Assembly: GCA_011503125.2 (NCBI GenBank)
Contig: WWBZ02000001.1
Location: forward strand, 3,782,001-3,846,000
Direction: 5' to 3'
DNA from: Botryosphaeria dothidea
Taxonomy: Eukaryota > Ascomycota > Dothideomycetes > Botryosphaeriales > Botryosphaeriaceae
Length of the DNA stretch: 64,000 bases
The notes beneath the pieces were generated by a model. The model ran no database searches, was not told the origin of the DNA, and saw only the letters and a list, made by a program, of their open reading frames with translations. Every line of letters begins with the position of its first letter. The stretch's first letter is position 1. Shown here piece by piece: positions 1 through 9,552 of the stretch. A program made the translations under genes and the position numbers.

Positions 1-700
1 TTCAAGGTCGTGTCGTGGAGCAGGAATGAACGGATAACGCGCGAGAAATGACAATTTTGTGTGCCAAGATCATTCTCCATGAACCGTGAAGGACCATGAT
101 GATAAGACTGTGAACATGAAATGCGCTGTGATGACAATGATGACGATGATGAGCGATAATCGTGATGCGATGGCGACAATAATGTCGACGAAAGAACACC
201 CAGTGATCCAGTGTCTCGGATCCATGGCACTGCTGTTTTCGTCGCCCGAATAACCAAGAGTTGCCATGGTCAAGAGAGCGCCTTCTAACGCCGGTGCAAA
301 TGCTAATTGATGCTGATCGTATCTCGCAATTTGAAGGTCGTTAAGGGTAATGCGGATGGAAGAAGAACATTCGGATGGTCCGTAATGTCCATGATGAGAG
401 CGGTAACGTGATGCTGAGAGTCGAAGGTTTCAAGATGTAAAGACGTCCGAGTCATGTCGTGGATAGAGGTTTTGGTAAGGTGCCTGGCATTCCCGGCTTT
501 ATCCGGCATGCACTGCGGGGTCGCGCTGGGTCCAAATAGACTTCGAGCCGTACGCCGCCAAACCCTGGTCCTGGGAAAGGTTAACGACGCCGCGGAAGGT
601 CTGGCTACAGCGTCTGAGGGAAAGCCAAGAGGCAAAGTATTGTGGAATGGAGACCCTGAGAGCTGCGAGTGAGAGCTCACCGCTCATTCGCGTCGAGCTT
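1..700. other. left-edge stretch without a recognised gene
   Basis: No reading frame here resembles a protein I know. Positions about 95-190 are rich in GAT/ATG triplets, which open short frames on both strands. The right half is the downstream flank of the RGS gene, which ends at 701. A gene continuing from the left of the window cannot be excluded. Confidence 0.5.
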
Positions 701-1876
701 TCAGAACATGCCTCCCTCCATTTGCTGGTGTTGAGCTTGTTCCTCCCGGATCTGACCACTGCTCCTCTTCTTCCAGCCCAACTTGCTGCTCATCCTCTTC
801 CACCCACTGCCCTCGCGCTCGTGCCGACTGTTCCTCGGGCTAGGAGTGCCATTAGCGCTGGGCGGATAACCATAGTCGCTCATTGGGGGCGTTGTGGGTG
901 GCGTCATAGGATCGCCCAGGGCGCTAGGGCTACTAGCGCTACCCGAGTCATCCGTGAGACCGTCGCGATCTAATGGCGATGCTGTGGCCGATGAGTTCAC
1001 GGAATGCGGGTGACGGTGGTGCGAGGAACTTGCGAAACGGGCGTGTGCTGCTGCGCCGAAATTGCGCGTGACATTGGTGAAGCTCGTCGTTAGGGATGAA
1101 GGTGCCGACGCGCGATGCTTGTGTGGCACCTCAGAGCTGCTTTGAGTTACCTCGCGACGGAGAGCACGCTCGTCGTAGGACCGGGTGTGGGAGTGCGACA
1201 GGTTCTCCTCGCTTGTGTTGTAGTCGCCGGCGCTCTGGGGGGAAAGGCTGTTCAGAAAGGGGACCAGCACGGACTCTTCCATCAATTCGTAGATCTTAGC
1301 GACAGCGGTGTCTAATGTCGAGGGGTGAGGGGGAACATAGGGGTTCGACAAAGCCAGGAGGCTGTCCCGCACATCCGACGGGAGGTTGACTTCTCTTGGG
1401 CCGTTGGGCGCTATATAAGCGTCCAGCAGGCGCTGCCAGAGCATCTTGACGTAGTTGCATTCTTCGCTGTTTGGCGATACGGGCGATTCGGGTTTCTGGC
1501 CAACCATCTTGTTGTAATGCTTCCTGTAGCGGGATGCATCCATGGTGAACTCGAGCGTCTCCAAGCAGTGGTTCTGCGAGAGGTAGGCCATGAAGGCGCT
1601 CAGGGTCCATGGCGGAGAGGCGGTGTTTGCTAGTATTTCGGAGAGGTTCGGGCGTCTGGGACAGTAGGGACCTTGAGCATATCCCCTTGGTATTGCGACG
1701 GAGAGGGGCCTTGTGGTTGTTGTTGTGGTTGGTACATACTCATGAGCCGACATCTTGAATCCTCCCTTTTCTTCCTTGTCGTCTTCGGAGGGGGAGGAGG
1801 AGCGGGTCGAGGGCGCGGTAGAAGAGGGGGTGGTTTTGAGACGGAGACTAGGCGGGACCGACTTGCGGTGCATCAC
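701..1876 (-). CDS. RGS-domain protein, RgsA/Rgs2-like regulator of G-protein signalling
   Basis: Single-exon frame of 391 aa. RGS proteins speed GTP hydrolysis by G-alpha subunits and so damp receptor signalling at the plasma membrane. The RGS fold spans about residues 77-205: it opens with NLSEILANTASPPWTLSAF, continues with the CLETLEF helix that contacts G-alpha, and ends near VLVPFLNSL. The N-terminus (about 1-75) is Ser/Thr-rich and has a run of threonines. The C-terminal 180 residues are low-complexity (Ser, His, Pro) with a basic patch GWKRMSSKLGWKKRSS that could bind membrane. There is no DEP domain, so it is not the FlbA/Sst2 type; the short single-domain layout matches Aspergillus RgsA and yeast Rgs2, which act on the glucose-sensing G-alpha. 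The first Met of the frame is used. The family is clear; the subgroup is inferred. Confidence 0.85.
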   Translation of the reverse strand: MMHRKSVPPSLRLKTTPSSTAPSTRSSSPSEDDKEEKGGFKMSAHEYVPTTTTTTRPLSVAIPRGYAQGPYCPRRPNLSEILANTASPPWTLSAFMAYLSQNHCLETLEFTMDASRYRKHYNKMVGQKPESPVSPNSEECNYVKMLWQRLLDAYIAPNGPREVNLPSDVRDSLLALSNPYVPPHPSTLDTAVAKIYELMEESVLVPFLNSLSPQSAGDYNTSEENLSHSHTRSYDERALRREVTQSSSEVPHKHRASAPSSLTTSFTNVTRNFGAAAHARFASSSHHRHPHSVNSSATASPLDRDGLTDDSGSASSPSALGDPMTPPTTPPMSDYGYPPSANGTPSPRNSRHEREGSGWKRMSSKLGWKKRSSGQIREEQAQHQQMEGGMF

Positions 1877-4248
1877 ATTCCACCACGGCTCTTTACACCT
1901 AGTTGCCGGGCTGCAGAGAGTATCCCGGGAGTCACAGGCGGTGGCAGTTCCGGGACAAACGCAAACTTGCGTGGGGCGGAGTCTCGACGCCAGCTTGAGA
2001 GACGGGGTGCGGAGCTGCTGTGGGGAGAAGCTGTAATTAATGCGACAGTGCTAGGCGCTGCGACAACATGGACGGCTGCGGAGTCGAGTGGTGTCGTTTA
2101 GCAGAGTCGCAAATGCGCAGTGCGTGTTTAGTGCTTGTGCTTTTGGAGTGTCGCTTGAGAGGGCTTCTGGAACGGGGGCACAAGAGGCAGGCAACACGGG
2201 AGAAGTGAGGAGGCGGATGAGGGCGAGAGAGGTTAGGAATTGAGCGAGGTGACTAATAGGCGCCTTTGGTGGTAGCGTCGCCTCAGGCGTGTCGGTGGTG
2301 CTGGGTAGCGCTGTCGCAAGACTCGGCCTGAAACGAGCGGCAGGAGCGGTGGCTCTGGTTGGGGCGTGTTGGCAGAGGGAGTGGCAGGGGTGGTGTCGCT
2401 GACGGAAGCGGGAGGAGTGGGTTGTGATGCGCAAGGTGCAGACACTGAGCTCGTCTGATCGAGTTTGGAAGGGCGGAGGACAAGGGACGCGGCGAGCGGT
2501 GCCGGGGCGGAGGTTTAGTAGCTGGGCGGTCGCAGTGCGTGGAGAGACGGGCGGCGCTGGAAGGGACCGGGCAGCAATCTCAGATGCACACGGAGCGCGG
2601 AGAGGTATGATCTGGATAGTGAAGCGGAGTGGCATCAGCGTCCGCCCTAAGAGCCGACAGGCGCCCTTCGAGAAAAGACACTAGGGCGGCGCTCACCAAT
2701 GGCATCCCTGCGCGCCTGCAGCACGCCCCCGCTGATCGAGCACAAAGAAGCCAGAGAAGGCCGCGTCGAAGCGCGCCCGAAGCAGGCAGGAGGCTGTGGG
2801 ACGGCGACGGCCATCGCCACTTGCAGCACGCGCGTCGAGGGCCTGCCGCCCGCTCGTGGCTCTGCTGCACGCACAAGCAAGCACCGGCCAGCCTCTCCAC
2901 TCCACTCACGCGCGAAGACGGCAGCTCCATGCGCATCTCACAGCCCGCGCCGATCATCGCGCGCCCCCCAGCACCGCACCAGCACCGGCTCCCGCACCAG
3001 CACCGGCTCCCAGCACCGCGCTGCTGCTCAAGAGACACTGCGCAGGCGACGAGTCGCGACAGAACGCCCGCCCAGCGCCCACCGCAAGCAGCCGCGCACG
3101 TCCGCCTCCGACTGATTCCGCCGCGGGCGTGCTCTTTGTGCCAGCCGCGAAGATGATGCCATCGCTGATAGGGCGGCCGGCGCTGACTCCTCCCCTGCTG
3201 CTCCTGCTGCTGTTGCTGCGCGCCCGGGCCAACGCTGCCGGCCGTCCTTTGTTGCCTTTTTGCCACGAGCCACAGGGCCGGGCCCGGGAGCTGTTGCTGT
3301 TGCTGCTGCAGCACCGACGCCGCCAACGGGCCTGACCATCGCAGGCACAAGGGCATGCACAACAGCCTGATGCGCGAAAGGAGAAGGGGGCCGCCGGCTC
3401 CACTCGCGCGCGTTCCCCTTGTTGCGGCTCGTAACCAAGAGTCCGCCCCAAGAACTGAGGGTAGCAGACGGGCGGCAGGCCAGGGTCCCATCGCGTGCGA
3501 CCTGCCTAAGCCGGGCGGTGGAGCCCCCTCCCAAGCCTGCCGGGGGCTGGCCCAGAGCGCGCATCTGCGTGTGAGTGGTGACGCTGCAAGATGAGCGGCC
3601 GTCAAACTTTTCCCGCCCGGCCGTTTTTCTTCCACAGCCCTTCCAGAAGCCTTCCGCTTCGGGCCTGCTGCAGCCCAGCTGCACGCCAGGGCAGATCATG
3701 ACACTATCGTATGACGGCCGGCCACGCTCCGAACGCTATGCCCACGCTTTTGCTAATATTATGGCCGTTGCTATGCCACTGCGGACGGACATCCACCCGG
3801 CAAGCGAGCAAGAGCCTCCACCCGTGACGTCTCGATGCACCGGTGCTGCGCAATTTTTGGTCCATCGCTGCCGGAACCGGCCCAAAACCGGTCTCACGAC
3901 CCCAGCGGCCGGCCATGTTTTTGCCCCGCCCATGCGGTGAGTCCCTTTTCTCCAAATGAAAGAACTGCATCTTCGCGAGCCTTCTGAATCCGCCCTGCCG
4001 CCATCCGAACTGTCCCGTTGCCTGCCGTGCCTGTGACCTCAACCCCTAAATCTGAGCCGCCATGTCTAGCTCTGGCGGGCGCCGCCTCCGCGCTTCAAAG
4101 CGAGCATCTCCACAGACCTGGGCCCAGCCATTCGTCTAGAGCAGCCGTTTAATTACATGCCAGTCGACCTATCCGCGCCGCCAGCCAACGGCTGCTCCTT
4201 CAGGCTGAGCTCCTGTCGCGAGCCGAGCGCTGCGACAAGCAGTCACAC
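1877..4248. other. GC-rich upstream region of the RGS gene, no supported gene
   Basis: This 2.4-kb interval lies between the start of the RGS gene and the 3' end of the RUS gene, both on the minus strand. From about 2450 to 3650 it is very GC-rich with short CAG/CTG and GCACC repeats, so several overlapping frames stay open on both strands; their translations are low-complexity and match no family. It most likely holds the RGS promoter and a long 5' leader. Confidence 0.5.
2976..3011. repeat. 18-bp tandem duplication
   Basis: Two exact adjacent copies of an 18-bp unit (gcaccagcaccggctccc) at 2976-2993 and 2994-3011, embedded in similar GCACC-rich sequence. It reads as slippage in GC-rich non-coding DNA. 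Confidence 0.85.
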
Positions 4249-6868
4249 TCACTGCTTTTCTGACCACAGAGATGCCCGCACCGCAGCGCGTGTGCCCGAG
4301 TGGGTCTCCAACGCTGCAATGCTCAGGTCCCAGCCCGCCGCCTCCAACCGTGCTTTCGCTGTGCCGCTGCCCGCGCCGAACATCTCGCGCGTTTGCTCTA
4401 GCGTCAGCCGCAGCTCCAACTCAACATCAGCGTCGTCGCGGCTGCTGTCGGCCGCACTGACCCTGCCTCCGTCGTACTGTTCTGCAGCCCCGGCCGCCTG
4501 TCTCAGACCCTGCTGGAACGCCGCTGCCTGTACACCCAACTTCCCAATGGCTGTCGTGCTCCGGCGCTTCCCGCTGCCTGCTCCATGGCGGGAAGCCAGC
4601 AGCAACGCCTGAGTCCAGGCTTGAAGCTGGTCTGCTGGCTCACAACTCTGCTTGAGAACGATGAGCGCCTCGGACCTAGCGGAGTCAAACCACAGTAGAT
4701 ACGAGTCGTGCTCGAAAACCTTAAGCAGCCTCGATAGCGACACGTCGTTGGCCGAAGCGCCGCTCTCGCGCACCACTGCTCCAGTCTTCCGAATTGCTCC
4801 TGGTCCCCCAGACTCCGCGCCTGGCAGCCTTGCCACAATGTCGGACAGGCGAGCCCCAATCCTGCAACGCCCAATTACTTGATCGTCCGCCCAGCGCAAC
4901 GCCCCGTCCCGGACTTCGAAGATGCGCTCCTTCTGCGATACTTGTTGCGGCGTGAGGACCTTGTCGTGGGCGAGAAGATGGGCCATGACAATGTTGGCAC
5001 GCTGCCTGTTCAACGAGCGCATGCTGACAGCTCGGACGGCAGCGTAGTTGGTCGCAAGGTGAATTGTCAGCAGCAGCAACATTGACATCCATGTCGCTAG
5101 CGGCGACGAGACCCATGACACGACAACGCTACCAGCCTTATGAGTATCATTAAGAGTCAGCACTTGCGCTTCTCGAAACCCCCGTGTTTCCACAAACCCA
5201 TCAGCTGACCTGCAGGGATCGAAAGGAATGGGAGTAGAGAGGGCGCGGGCCATTCTCAAAATGCAAGAGCAAGCGAGATGCTTGTCAATCGTCTTGTTGA
5301 CGTGCTGCGTCAGGGATGTGATGAGTTCGTCAGCACCAGCGCAGTGGCCGCCGGGTTTGCTGACCATTGACGCCTGGTTGTGCGGCGGGGAAGGCAAGGG
5401 AGGTCTGTTCAAAGGATCAGGCGGGACTTACCAGCATTCCCATGAGAGAAATGATCGTCTCCTGCGAGGAATCTTTCTAGACGACACGGTCCGTTAGCTA
5501 GCCAGTTCAGCATTCGGATGGGGACGGAATGCCATGAGAAGGCACGACGTGAAACGGATCTAGGCGGGATCTAACAAGTGCCGGACTAGTCTCCTTCGTA
5601 AACCTTCCCCGGATACGTTTCAGAGATATTAACATGAGAACAGAACTGCCGATCCCGGTCACAGAACCAGACGAAACCACCGTGCGGGTACATATTTGGA
5701 ATCTCCTGGGCACGCCCACGAGTAACTGGTTAGACAACTCACCGCATTTAACTCCCCAAGATTTTGCATACGAGCAAAATGTGCACTTAGGCTTGCCTTG
5801 CTAGACCCTGCAGCGACGCCACATAACGCGCGTAGGATGCTGCTGAAGCTCAGTACAGTGACTCGCGCTAGCCGCGGGAGCGCGGGCGAAATGCAGTCCA
5901 GTAGCATGGCGGCGTCGTTGAAGAAATCAGCGGCCAGTCTCCAAGCTTTGCATTCAGGCTCCAGGCTGGTTCCCAGCCGTGCTGCGAATAGGATCGTAGC
6001 AATGCGTCCAGTCGATTCCTGAAGCACTGAGAGAAGCAGAGCCGCAGTAGGGGAGGCCGTAGCATCGCCGACGCCGACGCCTGGATATAGCGTCAGTTAC
6101 CGAACATGGTTAGGAAACAAAGGAGAAAAGCCGGAGTGGGGCTGAGCAAACGCCAAGGCGAGGCGATGATAGAGATGCGTATAGAAGAGTGAGGCTACTA
6201 AAACGCGCAGATCGTCGCAACCTGGTCGAGTGATCGCGATCGTGATCGCCAAAGGTGCATATGTGGGGAAGGGAAATTGCTGCTGCGTTGGCGATCTACC
6301 TTCGAGAACGGCCCGAGAAGAGAGTAGGCCGGCAATTGAGCTGGAGAAGGCTTGGAGAGAGTCCTGCGATAATGACGTGTACTTAGCAGACCGCGGACCG
6401 AATAGTAAGACCTAATAGAAGCAAGCACCGCCGAAAAGAGGAATTTAGGCTCTGAGAGGTTGACGAACATAAATCTGATATCTGCTCGAGCAGAAAAGTC
6501 AGTCAGCACTTTAGCAGCGGGTCGATTACTCGAACGGGAAATGATTGCGCAATGGGCGAAGAGCCAGGTGTTTTGATGGAAGACGGGTAGGACGCACGGG
6601 AGGTAATCCTCCGTCACACTCTGCGGGTAGCCAGCGGGCAGGAAAACTTCGAGTGTCTGGTGCAGAAGGGACTTGCGTTCTTCAGGCAACTGTCAGAGAG
6701 GGGTTAGCTTGGCGTGAGGTTGGATCGTGATGCTGTTGCGGTGAGCGCGATGCCCTCTGCCGTGCTTACGATAACATCAATGCGTGGGCCGGTCTCGACG
6801 TAGGTGGTCGTCACTTTTCCCGCATCGTCGTATTCGGCGATTTCAAGCTGCGGAGACTGGGTTTCCAT
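4249..6868 (-). CDS. RUS family (DUF647) protein, seven exons
   Basis: Predicted 512-aa member of the ROOT UVB SENSITIVE family, membrane-associated proteins linked in plants to UV-B sensing and vitamin B6/auxin homeostasis; the fungal role is unknown. Exons, 5' to 3' on the minus strand: 6868-6770, 6689-6598, 6481-6469, 6363-6300, 6080-5743, 5476-5432, 5136-4249; phases agree throughout. Family landmarks: the LPAGYPQSVTEDYLPYQIYDS entry segment (split by the 13-nt exon), the GVGDATASPTAALLLSVLQE stretch, STGRIATILFAARLGTSLEP, the FNDAAMLLDCISPALP helix, and LATNYAAVRAVSMRSLNRQR in the last exon. Hydrophobic stretches around VVVSWVSSPLATWMSMLLLL suggest membrane insertion. The roughly 200-residue C-terminus is poorly conserved. 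The start codon at 6868 gives a short acidic leader before the family core. Confidence 0.88.
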
Positions 6869-7880
6869 GGTGTGCGGCAGTGAATGTCAAACGAGGTGGG
6901 GAGGTGGTGTTGGTGCGATGTTGTTGAGTGGAGCGAGCCGAAACACCGGGAGGCGGAAGCTGCGGGCTTACTCCTCCCTCCCGCAGACACAGCTGGACCT
7001 GCCTCGCGCGCCGTTCCGACAGCGTGTTTACAAGAGATTAAGGCCCAATTTTCGGCTGGCGCGCGAGTTTTGTTTAAACATGTCGAATCTAGGTTTTCCA
7101 CGGTCGCCGCACGCCAGTCGCACTACTCATGCTCGGCTGACAACTTCAATAATGGACAATCAGTATACCCTCCTCTTGGCCAACGGATTTCGAAGGGCCA
7201 AAGTTAATGAATGGCTATACTGTGGGGTGCAGCGGTGAATGTTTACGTAGCTCAAGCTCATGGAGTCAGTAGGCGCACATCTCCGAGACCGCGGCGTGGA
7301 CTCTTTGGGTCGAGGGTGTAGCTACTTTTCCATGCCAATTTGCGTTAGTACGCAAGGAGCACTTTCGACCTCAACTGGTGAATGAAAACAGATATCCAAA
7401 CACCATCTCGCGATTAACATCCCCTGATTCCTGGTAACAATTAGTTCAGTTACGAATGCCAGGCTCGACGAACAACACCCTTATAGACTTGAATACAGAG
7501 GGATGCTGCACCTGAGAGTTGTGACGAAGCTGTCCAGACAAATGCTTCTACCCCCCACAGTAGTCCTCATCAGGCCTACTTCTGGCTCCTTGATGGAAAT
7601 GTTATATTTGGCGCTAACCGTTGGCTGCCGCGATTTCCAGTAGCAAGAGTGTGGTTGACTGCTCAAAAGTGGTTTCTTCTCAAATCAATCCAGGTAGGGC
7701 CAGGAAAAAAAGGGGGGTATCGATAGTCTATGGAGTGTCATGGCAGTCTGTGACCCCAGCTCATGGAAGGTCATCCTTCCTCTAAATCCCACATCTCAGT
7801 CTCATCAACGTTCTTCTCAATCATGAACGCCTCCCTCGCTCTCTCTGCTTCTCTTTCAACGTCTTTCTCCCCGTGAAAAG
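6869..7880. other. intergenic, nothing recognised
   Basis: About 1 kb between the start of the RUS gene and the 3' end of the coiled-coil gene, both minus strand. No frame has family resemblance. It should contain the RUS promoter and the 3' UTR of the next gene. Confidence 0.5.
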
Positions 7881-8630
7881 TCAACCCATTTTTTCCGGGT
7901 CACCGATCTTCAGCGTACCGAGAGGAATGTGGAGAAATGGAGTTACACCTTGCTTGCCGTTTAGTTGAGGGGCGCCATGGATGGAACAGGTCTTACCTTG
8001 TTGAGAGCCATCGTTGCATAAACAATAAGCCATCTGTCCCTTCTCATTGCTTTGATACATGTCCTTCGCGCTCCTCCCAAGTTCGTCCGAATCACTGATG
8101 CGGCTCATTGTGTCGCAGCGAAAGAGCGAGACGTCGGGCGGAGCTGCGCGGCCATGCGCGTCCATGAAAGCTCTCATCTGGTTTTTGAAAAAGGGCTCAT
8201 CGAGCAGCATGGTCGAAAGCTCAGCATTGTGCTCCAGTCGAGCCGGCGCGATGCAGTTGGCGAATTTCACGGCTATCAGCGGCTGGGCTGTTTCAGAGTC
8301 GACTAGGAAGACTTCGGCAGATGTAATGGCTGGCTTTGATTGCGAGGTGTCGTTGATTGGCTGCAGGGGCTGGACAGCTGAATTGGACCGTGTCCGACGA
8401 GCATGAACAAGCTGCTCCTCCAGAGTCGTCTTTTGCTGGAGCAGAGTGGTCTTCTGCCTAGTGAACTCGGCTTCGAGGCATTCCATTCGGTCCAGAAGGG
8501 CGACCAGCTTGGCGTCTCGGTATCTGCCCACGATCTCGGCATCTTCAAGCCTCCTCTCCAGAAGTTGAAGCTTTGCCTCCATCTCCTGTCGGTAGCGGTC
8601 GCCGAAGAAGTAGCTGTACAGACGGCTCAT
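7881..8630 (-). CDS. uncharacterised coiled-coil protein with a C-terminal Cys/His motif
   Basis: Single-exon protein of 249 aa from the Met at 8630; the frame stays open upstream to 8816, but those 62 residues look like translated leader. I do not recognise the family. Residues about 13-80 form a strongly charged helix with heptad spacing (EMEAKLQLLERRLEDAEIV and following), including a small internal duplication, QKTTLLQQKTTL, typical of a coiled coil. A globular part follows (about 105-190). Near the C-terminus is a C-x-C-x(9)-C-x2-H arrangement (CLCNDGSQQGKTCSIHG) that could bind zinc. No signal peptide or membrane segment is seen. It is divergent from SOG2 with a shared upstream region. 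Open-frame length, coherent composition and the coiled coil support coding; the function is unknown. Confidence 0.6.
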   Translation of the reverse strand: MSRLYSYFFGDRYRQEMEAKLQLLERRLEDAEIVGRYRDAKLVALLDRMECLEAEFTRQKTTLLQQKTTLEEQLVHARRTRSNSAVQPLQPINDTSQSKPAITSAEVFLVDSETAQPLIAVKFANCIAPARLEHNAELSTMLLDEPFFKNQMRAFMDAHGRAAPPDVSLFRCDTMSRISDSDELGRSAKDMYQSNEKGQMAYCLCNDGSQQGKTCSIHGAPQLNGKQGVTPFLHIPLGTLKIGDPEKMG

Positions 8631-9103
8631 AATGCGGCAGTGATGCAGGGGTTGAAATAGTGAATCGTTGGATGATTGCTGGATGGGACCACAGTTGCTA
8701 AGTGAGAGCAAACGCGCGGGCAGAGCTTGTGAGAGCAAGTACAGACACTGCAGGATGGTTTGCGGAAGGCTACAGGCGAGCGCAGCCAGCAGACAAGTCT
8801 TCGTGGATGGCGGCACAGCAGCAAGCTAGGGTGAACGGAAGCTGGGTGGGAGAAAAGAAGCATTGCAGAAGGATGGGTACCAAGAGGCGATGAGCCTGTG
8901 ATATCACGTGTGACGTGGCATGCCGCGAGTGAAGCCGCGCACCAGATAGGTATCTGCTCGATAGTTACATGTGCTTTTGCTCCTGCATCATCCACCACCG
9001 CCAGCGTCGACAACCAGGCACCGGAGCAGCGGGCCGGCAAAGCTAACGCTCTCAGTCCCTTCGGATACGCCAGGAACCGCAGACCCAGCCCTGGGCACAG
9101 CCG
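8631..9103. promoter_or_regulatory. shared upstream region of the coiled-coil gene and SOG2
   Basis: Divergent spacer between the coiled-coil gene (-, start 8630) and the SOG2 transcription unit (+). It carries a CACGTG E-box at 8905-8910 within a local TCACGTGTGACGTGG context, a site class bound by Cbf1/Pho4-type bHLH factors. Assignment as promoter is by position. Confidence 0.45.
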
Positions 9104-9320
9104 ATGGCGCCGGCCGTTGCCATGCCGGCAGTGCACGAATTGGTGCGCGCGTTTGACGCGCTCGATAACGACATGATGATCCAGAAGCGCGCGCGCAAGC
9201 ACGAGCACGACTATGACGAACACCAACAGATAGTGAAGCCCGGCAGCGCGGCAGTCGAAACGGAACGGGACACTCTTGTCGAAATATTCCGGGCGGCATA
9301 CAAGGAAGTTACTGGCGCAA
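9104..9320 (+). other. possible additional 5' coding exon of the SOG2 gene
   Basis: An ATG at 9104 opens a 72-codon frame that meets a good donor (GTGAGT) at 9321. An acceptor (ctcgcag) ends at 9532; joining them gives a phase-matched Ser codon and reads without a stop into the SOG2 Met at 9553, adding 79 residues in total. The added peptide is charged and helical (HELVRAFDALDNDMMIQKRA) and matches nothing I know. If real, the protein is 982 rather than 903 aa. It could equally be a spliced leader. Confidence 0.4.
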
Positions 9321-9552
9321 GTGAGTTGTTTCCCAGGCGCCGCGGCGCCAATTGGTTGATGGAGCGGGTGTTGCGTCGTGGAGCGTTCTGCTTTGTGCAT
9401 CGCCCCTTGCCGCCCCAGTGTCGGATCGCCGACCGGCCTCCACGCCTAGCCCTGTACCTGCAGCTCGACTCTCCAACAGCCACCATGCTCTCCCACCATG
9501 ATCTTTGAGGAATGTCCTTACTACACTCGCAGGCCCCGAACATGCCCTCACT

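Noticed and set aside
2580..3635. 351-codon minus-strand frame in GC-rich DNA
   Set aside because: Translation is Arg/Ala/Gly/Gln-rich low-complexity sequence, and equally long frames exist on the other strand over the same bases; a composition effect.
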